This document shows positions 47,301 to 58,722 of a DNA stretch of 64,000 nucleotides, in pieces. The stretch lies in the NCBI RefSeq assembly GCF_963678635.1, contig NC_087062.1, positions 39,261,330 through 39,325,329 of the forward strand, read 5' to 3'. A program made the translations under genes and the position numbers. Positions within the stretch are counted from its first letter, which is position 1. Each line of letters starts with the position of its first letter. Below the pieces are notes generated by a model. That model ran no database searches. It was not told where the DNA came from and saw only the letters and a list, made by a program, of their open reading frames with translations. Source of the DNA: Symsagittifera roscoffensis. Taxonomy: Eukaryota > Xenacoelomorpha > Acoela > Convolutidae.

Positions 47301-48979
47301 TTAGGTGTTTGAAGTAGTTGTACGTCTTCGAAGAAGTTGTACTCACTCAATTTTGTTTTTTTTTGCGATTTGTTTTTTTTAATTTAATTAAAATTCATTT
47401 GCTCAAAGAGAGGTATGTTGCCGTCTCCCATAAAAGTTGATAGAATTTTCATCATCAAAGTGAGCTTCGCCTCAGTGTTTGGGGCTTTCATCTAATTCTG
47501 ATTCCAATTTAAATTGTATTTAAACGAAGCAAGAAAAACCTCAATTTATTCCGAAAATGATGACATGAGACTATAATATATCTCTAGTTTTTGAAAGCTT
47601 CCCGTTATTTCCCGTTTAAAAGCACTATTTTTAAAAAAAATTAAAGTTTTGAGGAGCTTTTCTAGTATTTTCTTAAACTTTGGAAAGTATTTCAAACTAA
47701 AGTTTTGAATATAATTTACCTGGAAAAGGCGATGTGCTTGCGGTTGTTGAAAATACTGAAAGTATATATCTGTTTCCTCTGACTACGATTTGCGTCTGTT
47801 GATATCCAGTAGTTTGAAAATTTGCTGCAAACCGCTAAAGCTGCAAACTATTTGAGAAAAAGCATTGTGAATTCTACACTTGCATGAGCAAGTGTCTTGT
47901 AATCGGGAAGAAGAGTTTTTTCCCGTGTACATCTTTGCTAACTTCTGTGAGAATTTAAATTTGCTTCATTATTAAACCTCAACTTCCAGTTTGCATTTGC
48001 ACTGTAAGGTCTGGGGTGTGTGATTCCCGGCTGGACCTTGTTTTTCTAAGTATATATGAAATTGACTTATTGACGGCAACTTATTGACCACATCACTGGT
48101 GCTGCAAGCAGTTTTAGTTGTAGTTCCAAGTGCGTTTGATATAATGCTGTAGTTTATAGATTTACTACCCCAGACGTTCAACGCTTTTTTTTTCGCTTAA
48201 AAGTTTTAATTGGCCTAAATAGTTAGGTTTGTTTGATCGATTTTGTCAGCTTCTTTGATTCGCTTGAGAGGCTACAATTTATTTTGATATAAATTTCTGT
48301 TCGGTTGTGGTGTAAAAGTTCAAAGTGCTCAACCTATGAGAAAATCTGTCTTTCTTCTCTTTTCGCAAAATTGAGTTTGCAAAATGACCTTGTAAACTTC
48401 ATGACAATTTTCATGATTTTATAAAAATTGCTCAATAGGCCATATGTTTACCCTTGCGATAAGCAAAGGAGTTGCAATCGTCTAAATATGTGTATGCTGT
48501 TTGGTTTAGACGAAGAAGAGCGTCTGAAAAAGGAACAACTGAAGGAAAAAGCGCCAGTCAAACTGCTAGATGATCTTTTCCGCAAAACCAAAGCAGACCC
48601 TTGTATATACTGGTTACCTCTCACAGAGGACGAAATGGTAGTCAGAGACAGAAAACGAGCAGCCGAGCAGAAAGAACTGGAACAACTACAACAACAGTCC
48701 GCAATGCTAAAAACTACTTTGGAGACAGAGTCCAGTCGACACAGAGATCACTCAATGAGCCCCCCTAGAAGAGGTGTCGGGGGAGGGGGCTACAGAAGGA
48801 ATTATTCACCCTCACCTGACAGAAGATATGGAGGTAGAGGAGGGGGAAGTGATCGCAATAACAGCAGGAGAAATTCACCGCCGCCTCCGTTTTACGGTCA
48901 AAGGTCAGGATGTCACAGATCATCGGGATCTTATGGAGGTTCAAGAGGGTATCCAAGAGACTCGGGGAGACATCGATGA
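35180..48979 (+). CDS. ACIN1: Acinus (apoptotic chromatin condensation inducer), 12 coding exons
   Basis: Acinus is a nuclear RNA-binding protein of the ASAP complex (with RNPS1 and SAP18), linked to the exon junction complex and splicing. My exon model is 35180-35305, 35382-35433, 35756-36223, 36409-36617, 38411-38468, 38606-38712, 38783-38884, 39335-39566, 42985-43268, 43359-43636, 44187-44380 and 48510-48979. All phases agree and the sum is 2580 bases, about 859 residues, shorter than the long vertebrate isoform. Domains in order: SAP (about 8-42), acidic middle, KRKW..SS.......ISTDVL motif, RRM (about 502-580), RS-like stretch, RNPS1-SAP18 binding motif ([20 protein letters not shown], about 718-745), Arg/Gly/Ser tail. 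Exon 4 start and the exon 11 donor (GTCCGT, weak) are the least certain points. Confidence 0.9.
36304..36420 (+). repeat. Local duplication at the acinus exon 4 acceptor
   Basis: ttgtctgacaaa...gttttgaaatatggcgaactt near 36305 recurs as ttgtctgacaaaattgtcg and aaaagacggcgaactt near 36381. The second copy spans my predicted acceptor (36408) and exon start, the first is intronic. Confidence 0.7.
36618..38410 (+). other. Acinus intron 4, no recognised content
   Basis: 1.8 kb without a recognisable gene. The part from about 37080 to 37740 is less T-rich than neighbouring introns and could be an old repeat, but I cannot assign it. Confidence 0.4.
38971..39245 (+). repeat. Degenerate tandem repeat of about 40 bp in acinus intron 7
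   Basis: About seven units built on atggattttgaatgtcta with a following aaaa..gcaa, T-rich throughout. It lies in the intron before the acidic exon at 39335. Confidence 0.75.
40733..40896 (+). repeat. Direct tandem duplication, 82-bp period
   Basis: Two adjacent copies starting ttcagttcaaatc at 40733 and 40815, with few mismatches, inside acinus intron 8. Confidence 0.85.
41451..41520 (+). repeat. tRNA-like (SINE-type) unit
   Basis: A-box-like ttagcctggtt at 41451 and B-box-like gggttcgaatc at 41494, 43 bases apart, followed by a long T run. This is the layout of a polymerase III promoter of a tRNA-derived SINE or tRNA pseudogene. Confidence 0.55.
41977..42045 (+). repeat. tRNA-like (SINE-type) unit
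   Basis: A-box-like tctggcgttgaggt, B-box-like ggctcgaatcc at 42021, again 43 bases apart, then cggacgggccc and a T run. Confidence 0.55.
42095..42192 (+). repeat. tRNA-like (SINE-type) unit, decayed
   Basis: B-box-like gagttcgattcc at 42165, followed by agttaagacttg and a T run. The A box is uncertain. Confidence 0.4.
42445..42482 (+). repeat. GCGAAGC hairpin module, example copy
   Basis: cgcgaagctcagcttcgc followed by ctctgtgt. Further copies lie at about 42739-42780, 47458-47482, 52193-52238, 56668-56710, 59620-59652 and 59900-59940. It often occurs a few hundred bases after a tRNA-like unit. Confidence 0.7.
42985..43636 (+). CDS. ACIN1: Acinus RRM exons (42985-43268 and 43359-43636)
   Basis: Encodes [42 protein letters not shown] and [11 protein letters not shown], matching the acinus-type RRM. 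The intron between them is 90 bp and splits the RNP1 strand. Downstream residues are basic and Ser-rich. Confidence 0.9.
43805..44045 (+). repeat. Interspersed intronic repeat (TTTACCTATTGATCCAG family), example copy
   Basis: Shared blocks are cccagcgaaataaa, tttacctatcgatccag, aaaaagtgtcaatcat and a terminal ccaactgtatgttggctatg. Other copies lie at about 49655-49820, 52240-52440 and 55590-55835, with partial ones near 44140-44180 and 44925-44960. Confidence 0.65.
45277..46200 (-). pseudogene. Mutator-like (MULE) transposase relic in acinus intron 11
   Basis: The minus strand gives [72 protein letters not shown] and [19 protein letters not shown]. After a frame change it reads [20 protein letters not shown] and a [14 protein letters not shown] end. 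This order, with the acidic D-F-E block and the CF.H segment, matches the MULE transposase domain found in animal MULE/FLYWCH proteins. Stops and frame changes make it inactive. It lies antisense in the last acinus intron. Confidence 0.8.
48510..48979 (+). CDS. ACIN1: Acinus last exon with RNPS1-SAP18 binding motif
   Basis: [20 protein letters not shown] leads into the conserved [17 protein letters not shown] segment. It ends in a Gly/Arg/Tyr-rich tail ([15 protein letters not shown]) and TGA at 48977. The conserved motif forms the ASAP core with RNPS1 and SAP18. Confidence 0.9.
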
Positions 48980-50017
48980 ACACTGAGAAACTTAGCTGAT
49001 TCTTATCGAGGAATTTTTCGACAGTAGTTAAAAAAACTCAATACAGAGTTCAATATTATGGTTTTGAACCCAAGCTCAGCGCATAGCATTTCAGTTATGC
49101 TTAAAAATATTTAAAATTGAGCCAAGCTTTGATGGAGATTATTATGATGTTTTTCGTTCACTGTTTACGGATTTAAAGTTGATGGATTTGTTATATATTT
49201 GTTTACTTTACCATTTGTCCAATTTGTCTGTGAATTATGATATGATATTCTCAATCCATTTTCAGAAAAATGAGAGGTTTTCAATAGAGAGTGATCTGAT
49301 CCAAATAAGGACGATAGTCGCTGTCAAATTCTAACCGTAGCGAAATCACAATGGTGTTAGTGCATATACTTAATTGATTAGACTTTTGAAATATCTGCGG
49401 TTTGTAAGTATTGGAGTTGAATTGAAGGTCACTCGATGAACGTAGTTCATACTCTTTCATAAGACGTGATATTTTTTTCAGGAAAAACTTCAAATTTGTT
49501 CACGGTCAAATTTGATTTTTCTTGGTTTGACTGTTGATTTTTGCTTTAAATTCAATTCACTTTTTTAAAAAGAAAGGCAAACTCCAGTAACTAACAACAA
49601 AAGTGTAAAGGTCACGAAAAACGTGTGATCGACTTCGAATTTCGAAAGTGGATTTAAGTTTTCAGATTTCCCAGCGGAATATAAACTTTACCTATTGATC
49701 CAGGTTTCTCAAATTGAGGTAATTTTATTTAAAAAAGTGTCAATCATGAAATATTCTCGCAATAAGAGCTTTAAAGTATCTTTTTTATACTTTGAAATTC
49801 TTAAGTTGTCTATGTGTCATTAAGTCAATTTTTCCATGTAAACAGTGGTCGTCTGCATTAAAATTAAAGCTTCGTACAATTTTCGGCTGAGAGGTTTCTA
49901 TAATAGCAGCTTCATTTTATTCCCCCCATTGCCTGTACCGCTCTATTAGAAGTTATGATAACTCTGACAGAAGTATTTGAGGTACATTTTTTTAATTAGA
50001 CAAAATAAAGTTTGATT
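48980..50017 (+). other. Intergenic region between acinus and HP1
   Basis: 1.0 kb. It holds a copy of the TTTACCTATTGATCCAG repeat near 49655-49820. No canonical AATAAA was seen close behind the acinus stop. Confidence 0.5.
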
Positions 50018-53000
50018 ATGGAATTTTCAGAGCGTGAAATGCCATCAACATCTGGCGCTCGCCGACCATCTGACCGGAAACCGATATCTCACTCCTCAAC
50101 ATCCCGCTCGGAACCTAAGAAGAAAGTGGACAACAAAGAAAACGTGGAAACTCAAAGCGAATCGGTACTGGAGGAGCAGTATGTTGTCGAATCAGTCGTC
50201 GGCAAAAAAGTTACCAAAAAAGGTAAAGTCCAGTACTTGCTGAAGTGGAAAAACTGGCCCCATTCTGCTAATACCTGGGAGCCTGCTGAGAACCTGGACT
50301 GTCCTGAACTACTGGCGGCATATGAAAAAGAGGAATTGACAAGAGTGAAGGACGAGGATAAGCCGTCTACATCTCAATCTAAACCATCAACACAAGCACA
50401 ATCAGATTCCAATAAGGTTGCATAGTATGAGGAGCCTTTCAAGTTCGAAAATTGTTAACCGAAGTTTGATATATGAGCTTCATCTGTTTAGTTCCTATCC
50501 TAGTTCTCTCAGCAGAACAAAAGTAACCAGTTGCTCTGCAAGTATCACAGACTGTCCGATCAGTTATCAAAAAAGTATATATTAAATAGAAATAACTAAA
50601 TTCAGCTCATGAAATCGTTTTTTTTTTGCTGCACGCATTTTGAATAATGTTTTCAGTATTTGATTTACTCCTACAATTTGTAATTTTACTTACCTTGACT
50701 TCGTATTTCTTTCTTTTTTTGTTTTGTTTCGTTAAAAAATTCCTCAGCCTAAATTATTTGGGCCTATTTTTTATCGGCTTAGTGACTTAATTTTAAATCG
50801 TTCCAAGGGAAATGCAATTTTATTACTCCCCTCAATTTTCAAGCTGTTTGTACTTTACCTCTCGTTTTGTTGAATTTTCAATTTGTTTTTTCATTTGGAA
50901 GTTTTTTTGTCCAGAATTTTCGTCTTAGGTTTCAAAAAGAGATGTGAATTGAAAAAGCGCTTACTCCCCGGTGTGCCTGCAACTCCCCCTAGTTTCTGTT
51001 TTTACTTGACCACTCTGTTAGCAGCCTCCAAAAAGTATTTTTGACCAATCTTTTTTTCGTTTTCTCGAAAACTACACTCTCAATTTTAAGTTTTTGGTTT
51101 GAATGAAAAGAACGGTTTTATAAAGCTCCCCTGCATAGGCGGCTACAGCCAAATTTTTTTTAACAAATAAAGTTATGGCCCTGGGATTAGTCGAGTTTTT
51201 GATTTTTGACCGTTTTGTGAATCTTCGTGACTTTTCTCGGAAACTAGCCTCTGAAATCTGATATTTTGGGTCCATTGGAGATAACGGGTAGTGGGAAGCT
51301 CCCCTGCATTAGCGGACATGCACAAATTTGTTTACACGAAAATTAATCGCCCTCGTAAATATCAAATTTTTGATTTTTTGACCGCTTTTTTTCAAAGTTT
51401 TGCAATGTTCTCGAAAACTACGCTGCCATGTCTGAGATTTTGGGTCAATTTTTTAGTCCGCCAAACGAGTTGTGAAATGCTTATTAACTTATGCGACTGC
51501 GCCCATTTTTTGACACCAAAAGCTAAGGCCCTCGGAAAAATCAATTTATTGATTTGTTGATAGTTTTTTGAAAGTTGATTTTTCTCGAGAACTACCTACC
51601 CTCCCAAATCTGAGATTTTGGGTTCAATCGAAACTACAGGCTGCGTGATTCCCTTCTGGATAAGCGCTTAAGCCTTAATTTTTCTTGCAAAAAGCTGTGA
51701 TTCTCGGAAATGTCCAATTTTTGATTTGTTGACCGTTTTTTGGATTGTTCTCGCTAACTATCCAGTCAAATCTAATATCATAGGTTCAATCAGAACAACA
51801 GGTTAAATGAAACCTTTATAATTGGCTTTGCTCAGTTTGTTTTTTAAAAAATTATGGCCTCCAAACAAGTCAAAGTTTTGAAACTTTGACAGTTTTTGGA
51901 AACTTTTTGACTTCACGAAAAACCCGGTATTGGGAATCTTTTCTGCTTAAGCGGCCACAACCTGCTTTTTGCAGAAAAAGTTATGGGTTTTGGAAAATTT
52001 TTTGACCGTTTTTAAGAACTTTTGACTGCTTTTTTAAAAAAACTTTTTGAATTTTTACACAAAATTTACACAATCAAATCTGAGATAAAAAAAAAATCAA
52101 TTGAAAGAACCGGTTTCGATAATTGTTCCCGCAGAAGCGGCGTCCGCTTTTTTTTCTAGGAGAAATGTTATCTCTCGTTTGCGTTAATTGTTGTATCGCA
52201 AGTGGTGCGAAGCTTCGCTTCGCTTCGCCTCTGTGTTAAAAATTTTACTGATTGATCCAATTTTCTCAAATTAGCCTATTTTTATCAAAAAATTGGCACT
52301 AATAATTTGTTCTCGAATTGCAAAGAGCTTTTGGGCTATCTGTTTTTTTCTGTGAAATTCATTAAAATGCCAATTGTTTTCTCTTTCATTGCGTTCCTTA
52401 TTTTTCCAATTGTCTGTTGGCAATGTTGTGAAAAAAGAAAAGGAGATCAAAACAGTCAACCATAGGAAAGTGTTTAAATGAAGAGCCAGCAAGCGTGAAT
52501 AGCAAAATATTGAGAACAGTTTTTCTCGACAGAACCTTTTTTAGGCATTGTTATGCCTGAGAGGGCTTTAGTATGATACTACACTAAATCGCTTGCAATA
52601 TTTCGTTGAGGTTCCTAAAAAGCGTTGGAAAATCTACCCTAAGTGGCTTTTCCTTCCATTTTTTGAGAGTTGTTTTTTAATTAAAAGACACGATCATGAT
52701 TTTGAATGGAATTCGAGAATTAATCAGTTCTTTTTTGAAAATTTTTTTCTATTCATCGCGGAAAATTTAAGTTTTGTTAGCAAAATGGCTATATTACGCA
52801 ATGCTTTATATATAAATTCGATGAAGCTATATAAAAATTGATTTTATTTTTAGACTAAGGTTCAACCTGCAAAGAAATCGAGTTCAAAAGAAAAAGCTAA
52901 AGACCATTTTCAAGTTCCTGCTACTTACGGGTTCGCCCGAGGTTTGGATCCAGAAGAAATTCATGGTGCTAGTGATGCAGGAGGAGAACTGAAGTTCCTC

Positions 53001-53120
53001 ATGAAGTGGAAGGGGCAGAACGATCCGGATATTGTACTGGCTAAAGAAGCCAACATTAAGTGTCCTCAAGTTGTCATCAAGTTCTACGAGTCTATGCTGA
53101 CTTGGACACCTAATGAATGA
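50018..53120 (+). CDS. Heterochromatin protein 1 (HP1/CBX family)
   Basis: Two coding exons, 50018-50416 and 52854-53120, give about 221 residues. The product binds methylated H3K9 and dimerises to build heterochromatin. The chromodomain is at about residues 54-106 ([40 protein letters not shown]). Its aromatic cage is Y55, W77 and W80, where many HP1 proteins have Phe at the last place. A Ser/Lys-rich hinge follows, then a chromoshadow domain at about 157-215 ([50 protein letters not shown]). ATG at 50018 or 50039 may be used: tttcag ends at 50030, so if that is the acceptor, the start is 50039. The intron donor AAG|GTTGCA is weak, and reading through it meets a stop after two codons. AGA|GTGAAG upstream is an alternative donor. 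A possible AATAAA is at 53525. Confidence 0.9.
50940..52170 (+). repeat. Degenerate satellite of about 170 bp in the HP1 intron
   Basis: About seven monomers. Landmarks tctcgaaaacta at 51063, 51235, 51409, 51583 and 51749 (spacing 172, 174, 174, 166), then more decayed units near 51915 and 52068. Each monomer contains ctgagattttgggt, aagctcccctgcat..gcgg, gttatggccct and tttttgatttttgaccg. Confidence 0.8.
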
Positions 53121-56100
53121 AATCGAAAGTATGCATTCACCTTGTTCCCATGGTTGAGATCTTTAGATAGGTAGACGGTGATTTAGAGATTTGACTAGAT
53201 GATTTTTGTGCTCATACGGTGAGAAATTTTGAGATGAGATAGATTTATTTTTGATTGTTAAGTGAAATTTGTTTTGCTTATTTGATAGTATGTGCCGTGT
53301 ATTTATTTGTTTCATTGACAAGCTGTTTTTGAGGCATTCCACTCTATCAAGGCACTTTAATTGTAGTCTATTCTTGTAATTGTTTATTTATGCAGTATTT
53401 TTGAATTGTGATTCATTGTTAAAATTGGATCGTTTTAAGAAAATGTCTCGATATATTCCGTTTTATAAGAAGCATTCCAACCAGTGCGAATTTAAAGAAG
53501 ATACTGGCATACAAAATTCGAAGAAATAAATGTACTTTTTCCACCATTCCGTTACAAAAACGGCCCACAGAGTCCGATTTTTATAATATTATTGAATTTT
53601 TGTTCCAACTTTTGAAGAAAACGGAATATTTATTGTTCCGACGTTCGTAACGAAAGTAACGGAATATTTGTGCTCGGGGTGGGTTTTTTTCTTCAGACAA
53701 ACTTCGACTTTTTAACTAGCCATTTTGACGGAATTTTTTTATATCATTCAAAAATTATTGTTGTCCTGGGCTTTAACTTGAAAAGATATTTAACCTGTGA
53801 TAATTTTTCGTAAAGTTATGGGGGTTTGAAGGTTGCCATTTGGGTCAATTAACGCGCGATATATTTCGCGCTATTAACGGGTAAGCGAGATTTAATCCTC
53901 TTAGAAATTGTTCCAAATTGATTCAAGGAAGCTTATATGTCATAATTGATTTGTTAAAGGAGCGAAAGCTATCACTTTACACTTTATATGGCGTGTGGGG
54001 GGGGGGGGGGGGGTTTGATTTTGACAAAAAATCTCAAATATAAAAAAATGCAATTTTTTGATAAGAATTAATTTTTTCGTGTTATTACTGCTCCATAGAC
54101 CTTAAAAGGCAGTCGGAACATTCAGGGCTTCGCCCTGATACGAGCAGTCTTGTTATTCTTTAGTCTAGCTCCGAAAAGAAAGTTGAGAAATATTGGGGGG
54201 AGGGGAGGATGTTAACTTATACTTAAGCTCATTGCAAAGCTGAAGTAAGCTACAAACTAACTTGGTTTTAAAAATTATGCTTGTCAACAAATTAACTTAG
54301 TTTGAAAAATTATGTTTGTCAACATTAATATAGCCAGATTGCTAGGTGTATTGCAAATTCAATATTGCGCAATCGCACACAAATTTTGCATAAAAGTTTT
54401 GCTTCAGCGCAAAATTTATATCCAATAGAGAGCGTTTTGATGACACCAGTTTTGATGGCATCAAGGGAGCATGGCATCATTGTTACAGCGGTTGTCTTTT
54501 TAGTTGAATGGCGTCGTATGATTTCATTCAGCTCGAAGACTTCTTCATAGTTTGTACTTTTTGGTGATCTTTCCTTCTAGACTGAATTCTTGTGTTTACG
54601 CGTATGACCCGACTGTGTATGCAAAGCGGAGATTCAACTATTCAAAAATTGAACGAAAAGAACGAGGCAATTATTTAGGTTTTGTGTGATAATTAGACTT
54701 GCGAGAGCAAGTGTCTTAGAATCGGGAGCTATACTTTCTACAGCACAGCGTAAGCAGTTTACCTAATTTAAGTAAAATGCTATTAATTTGATAAGTATTT
54801 ATCTAAACGAGCTTTCTTAACCAAATCAAGTGCATGCTACCAATTTTTGGCATTTCGTCCATAGGGAACATCAATATTCCGTTACTTTCTTCCCAACAAA
54901 AAAGATTTTTTCTGAATTATTTGTTTTGAACTTTGTCAAGTCTCTGACTGTTCTCGGATTTTTTTGTTCCGAAACCTGTCTGCGTTCAAATCGAAAACGT
55001 TTAAATTATCTTCACAGCACGCGTAGTTGTAACCGGTAATTAATTTTATGAAATGAGCGGTCGTGATTTTTGTGTTATCACTATGTGACTTTCTTTATTT
55101 CAAATCTGTAAAAGTTGTTTACGGCAAATAAAGTATAGTTCCCGATAGCAACACTTTCTCTCGCAAGTGTAATAAAATAACTTTTATCTAAAGATGAATT
55201 TTTTAAATGATTTATTAATGAAAACAATAAAGCCATTTGTAGGTGGTTTTTGATCTAAATTTCAGTATTCTGACCCACATGCACAAATTTGAAGAAAAAA
55301 AAATCAAAAATGAAGCTATATTACTTGTACAGCTAACAAGAATTCTTGTTATCTTATAGGATTTTAGTATTTCAAGGAAATGCCAATTTTGAGTGTCCAA
55401 GTTATTTCAGATTCTTAAAGAGGTCGTGATGATTTTTTTTGTTTTCTTTTTCAGGTCGTATTAAAATGTGTTCAGGCTCAAGTTCATTTTTCCCGGCTAG
55501 ACTTTTGATTTATTTTGAAGTTAACTTCGAACAGCAAAAATTTGGAGGCGACGAAGTTTGAAGTTGATTGACTTCTAATTTAGAAAATGGAATTTAATAA
55601 TAGTTTTCCCAGAGAAATAAAGCTTTACCTGTTGATCCAGTTTTCTTAAAATGGTTATTTTTATCAAAAAAGCACCAATCATAAATTGTTCGTGAAATTC
55701 AAAGATCTTCAAGGGCATATATTTTTTCATTAAAGAAAGTTGAAGTTTTTTCAAAGAATAAGTTAGTCTTTTGTTTTGTCTGTTTCCTTGCGTTACTTTG
55801 TCCTTTCCAACTGTCAGTTGACTATGTTCTTCGTTTCAAGTATAAAAGGAGTATTTATCATCGGTGTTTTTTTCCGCTGTGCGACTGACTCGACTATAGA
55901 AATACAAGTGTTTGACGAAGTTTTTTTTATACCATGAAGGTATCTTTCTCCTGGGCTCAAGAAAATATTTTTCACGTGCATTTTATTTTTTGTCCAATTT
56001 GGTCTTTCTAATTAAACTTGCAATTAGCAAGCGTTATTAAATTAGAATATAGGATTTTTTCGGGCGTACAACTTTTGTGCAGTTATCATTTAGACAGCAT

Positions 56101-57386
56101 TCAGTTCAGCAGCAAACATGCTCAATTTCTTAAAAATTCAAAATTAACTACCTGTTACGAAAACTAGTTGGCGGTTAAGGGCCCAGGCTCGAATCCGATC
56201 AGCACCTGTTTTTTTTGTAGTTTGTAGTATTCAATATCAAAAAAATTATCGACCTGTCAGTTGTCTGGTTATGTTTTGTCTCCTTAGTTTCCACATTGTC
56301 TATCTTTCTTGTTTTTGATTCTTTTATGTAATTTGTAAAACTCTCAACTTGTATAATTTTTTGTTTGTTCTTTTTCGCGTAAAATTTTTCTTCGGCCTAA
56401 ATAGCTGCGGCGTTTGTTTTTATCAGCTTATGGACCTAAATTTGTGTTTTATGAAGGAAAAATAGATTTTCATCATTTTTTTTGCGTTTCTGAAAGAGGA
56501 GGGCTGTAAAGAGTTTCAAAACATAAATTTCAAAAGTTTTCATTAACAAATTTTTTGCCGGTCATTGTGTTGTTGGACGTGCTGTCCTCAAATTGAACAT
56601 TATTCGAGACAAAAATTAAGAAACTTTTGTAGATGTAATTGTTTTGTTTTCAATTTTTTTGCATGTTAGTTATCGCAAGTGGTGCAACGCCGGGCTTCGC
56701 CTCTGTGTCAACTTTTTAGTTTCTGCGTTTTTTGTAATGGTCAATTTTGTTCACTATCGCTGAAACAGGTTTCAAAATTTAAACAAATTAAGGATGCTAT
56801 CAACGATATTTAAAATTAAGGCTGTAGAAATAAACTGTTTTGTTCACGCGAATTTGTTCCCTGGAAAAGTCTTTTGGCCAAGTTTAACTGGTTAGCTAAA
56901 TGCAGATAAATTATGTATCCTCAGATGAATTCAATTACTTGCAATATGTTGGGATATCGCTACGAAAATCATGGTGGTTCGAATCAATTACGATTTTGGT
57001 CAATAAAAGGTTTTTTTTCGGCACTCTGCTCTTCAAATTGTAGACATATTGGCTCCCTTAAAAAGAATGTATGGTGCTTGATATCCACTTAGTTTGAGTG
57101 CTGGATCTCTTCATCTGGCTGTAGCAAACGCTTTTTGCTAATATTATTGCAAAATTCTTCATGGTCTTGAAAACTTTTCATCGCTATGTCTTAAGTACAA
57201 AGGTTTTCATTTGTTTTTATCATCCGAATCCATCCAGGTCTTTCTAGATTGTTTGAACCATTCAAGATAAGTGCGAGTTTTATCAGCTATGCCATTAGGT
57301 TATTAAGTTACTCCAGATGCGGTTTTTTGTTTAATCATTCAGTAATTCGTTTGTTAATAAGAAGTAGTTTGTGCTTTAGACTAAAA
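53121..57386 (+). other. Intergenic region between HP1 and LMAN2
   Basis: 4.3 kb without a recognised gene. It contains a 17-base G run (53997-54013), a hairpin acttgcgagagcaagt near 54697, a TTTACCTATTGATCCAG repeat at 55590-55835, tRNA-like B boxes at 56186 and 56976, and a GCGAAGC-type module near 56668. Open frames here look like chance. Confidence 0.5.
56160..56220 (+). repeat. tRNA-like (SINE-type) unit, shortened
   Basis: agttggcggtt at about 56165 and B-box-like ggctcgaatcc at 56186, then gatcagcacctg and eight T. Confidence 0.45.
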
Positions 57387-58722
57387 ATGAACAGACGCTG
57401 TATGTCAGTGTGTTTTGCTCTCCTTGTTTTATACCCGCTGCATCTGAGTGGTGTTGTGACGGCTGATCCGTCTGCAGACGACACGAAGACGTTTTACGAG
57501 GATGGTCTGAGTCTGACCAAACCTTTTCAGCAAGAGTTTGCATGGGACATATCGGGATCTACGATGATCACGGATAAGTACATCAGACTGACACCGGACC
57601 AGAAGAGTCAGCAGGGATCCATCTGGTCCAAGGTACATTGAACCAAAAATTAGAACATTTTTAATGTGTAGAACTTCAAGGCTATTTGCTTGTCGTACGT
57701 GAAGACAAATTAAGTAACCTCATTCAGTTTGTTCTTTATGTGCCTCCTTCATTTATGTTTTCAGCATACAATGAGACAACCATATTGGGAGGCTATAGTG
57801 ACTTTCCGAGTGCATGGAAAGGGAAAAACTCTCTTTGGGGATGGTTTTGCGCTTTGGTACACACAAGAACGCATGATGCAGGGTCCTGTTTTTGGATGCA
57901 AAAATGGCTTCAAAGGTCTAGGAATGTTCTTCGACACCTACTCGAATCACCAGGGCGAACATAATCATGCACATCCATTTGTATCTGGCATGGTCAGTAA
58001 TGGATCTCTGTTGTATGATCACGATAGTGACGGAACTCATACGCAGTTGGATGGATGTCATATGCCGTTCAGAAATCCGGGTGAGGCTGCTTTCCAGAGA
58101 AGTTACTGATGCTCCTTCATGCTAACAGATTCTTTTGAATTCGTTGAAATATACCCTCTGTCTTGGGGCGAAAGCTCTCATGCGTATTGTCGCCCAAATC
58201 TCTGTTTTTTTTCCGGTGAACACTTCGGCTTGACATCCAAGAAAAATTATATATGCTTTCAGCTGATGCGTTTTTTTAGATGGCGATACTGCCGTAAGAA
58301 TCCGCTACTTCAAAGACACCATAACTGTGCATACAGACTTGGACAACTCAGGTCAATGGAAACTGTGCTTTGAATCCGAAGGTGTAATCTTGCCCGTCCA
58401 CTACTATTTCGGAATGTCAGCAGTCACAGGAGATCTTTCCGACAACCACGATATCACCTCGTTTAAGGTGTTCAGCATACCTTACGAGATGAGCTTCAAA
58501 CCTGAGATGGCAATGTTGCGTTCCATCCCCCGAGCTATGAAGTTTGACACTCCGAGGAAGCGAGTGGACTCCAAAGACTCATTGCTTTCGAGTACCTTCA
58601 GGTCTCCTATCAAGACGTTCTTAGTATCAGTGGTGGTAATTGTCGGTGCTGTTTTTGCAATTGCAGTTGCCTATTTGTTCTACAAAGACAGAGAGGAGAA
58701 AAAGATGAAACGATTTTACTGA
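57387..58722 (+). CDS. LMAN2: VIP36-type L-type lectin, cargo receptor of the early secretory pathway
   Basis: Three coding exons, 57387-57632, 57765-58080 and 58280-58722, give 334 residues with consistent phases. The protein binds high-mannose glycans on cargo between ER and Golgi. There is an N-terminal signal peptide (MNRRCMSVCFALLVLYPLHL). The leguminous-type lectin domain spans about 40-260, with QPYWEAIVTFRVHG, DGFALWYTQERMMQGPVFG and the Ca/sugar-binding FFDTYSNHQG, followed by GDLSDNHDI. One membrane helix is at about 300-322. The cytosolic tail ends KRFY, matching the terminal ER-exit motif of VIP36 and VIPL. LMAN2 and LMAN2L cannot be separated safely here. The ATG lies seven bases after a gctttag acceptor-like site. 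Confidence 0.93.
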
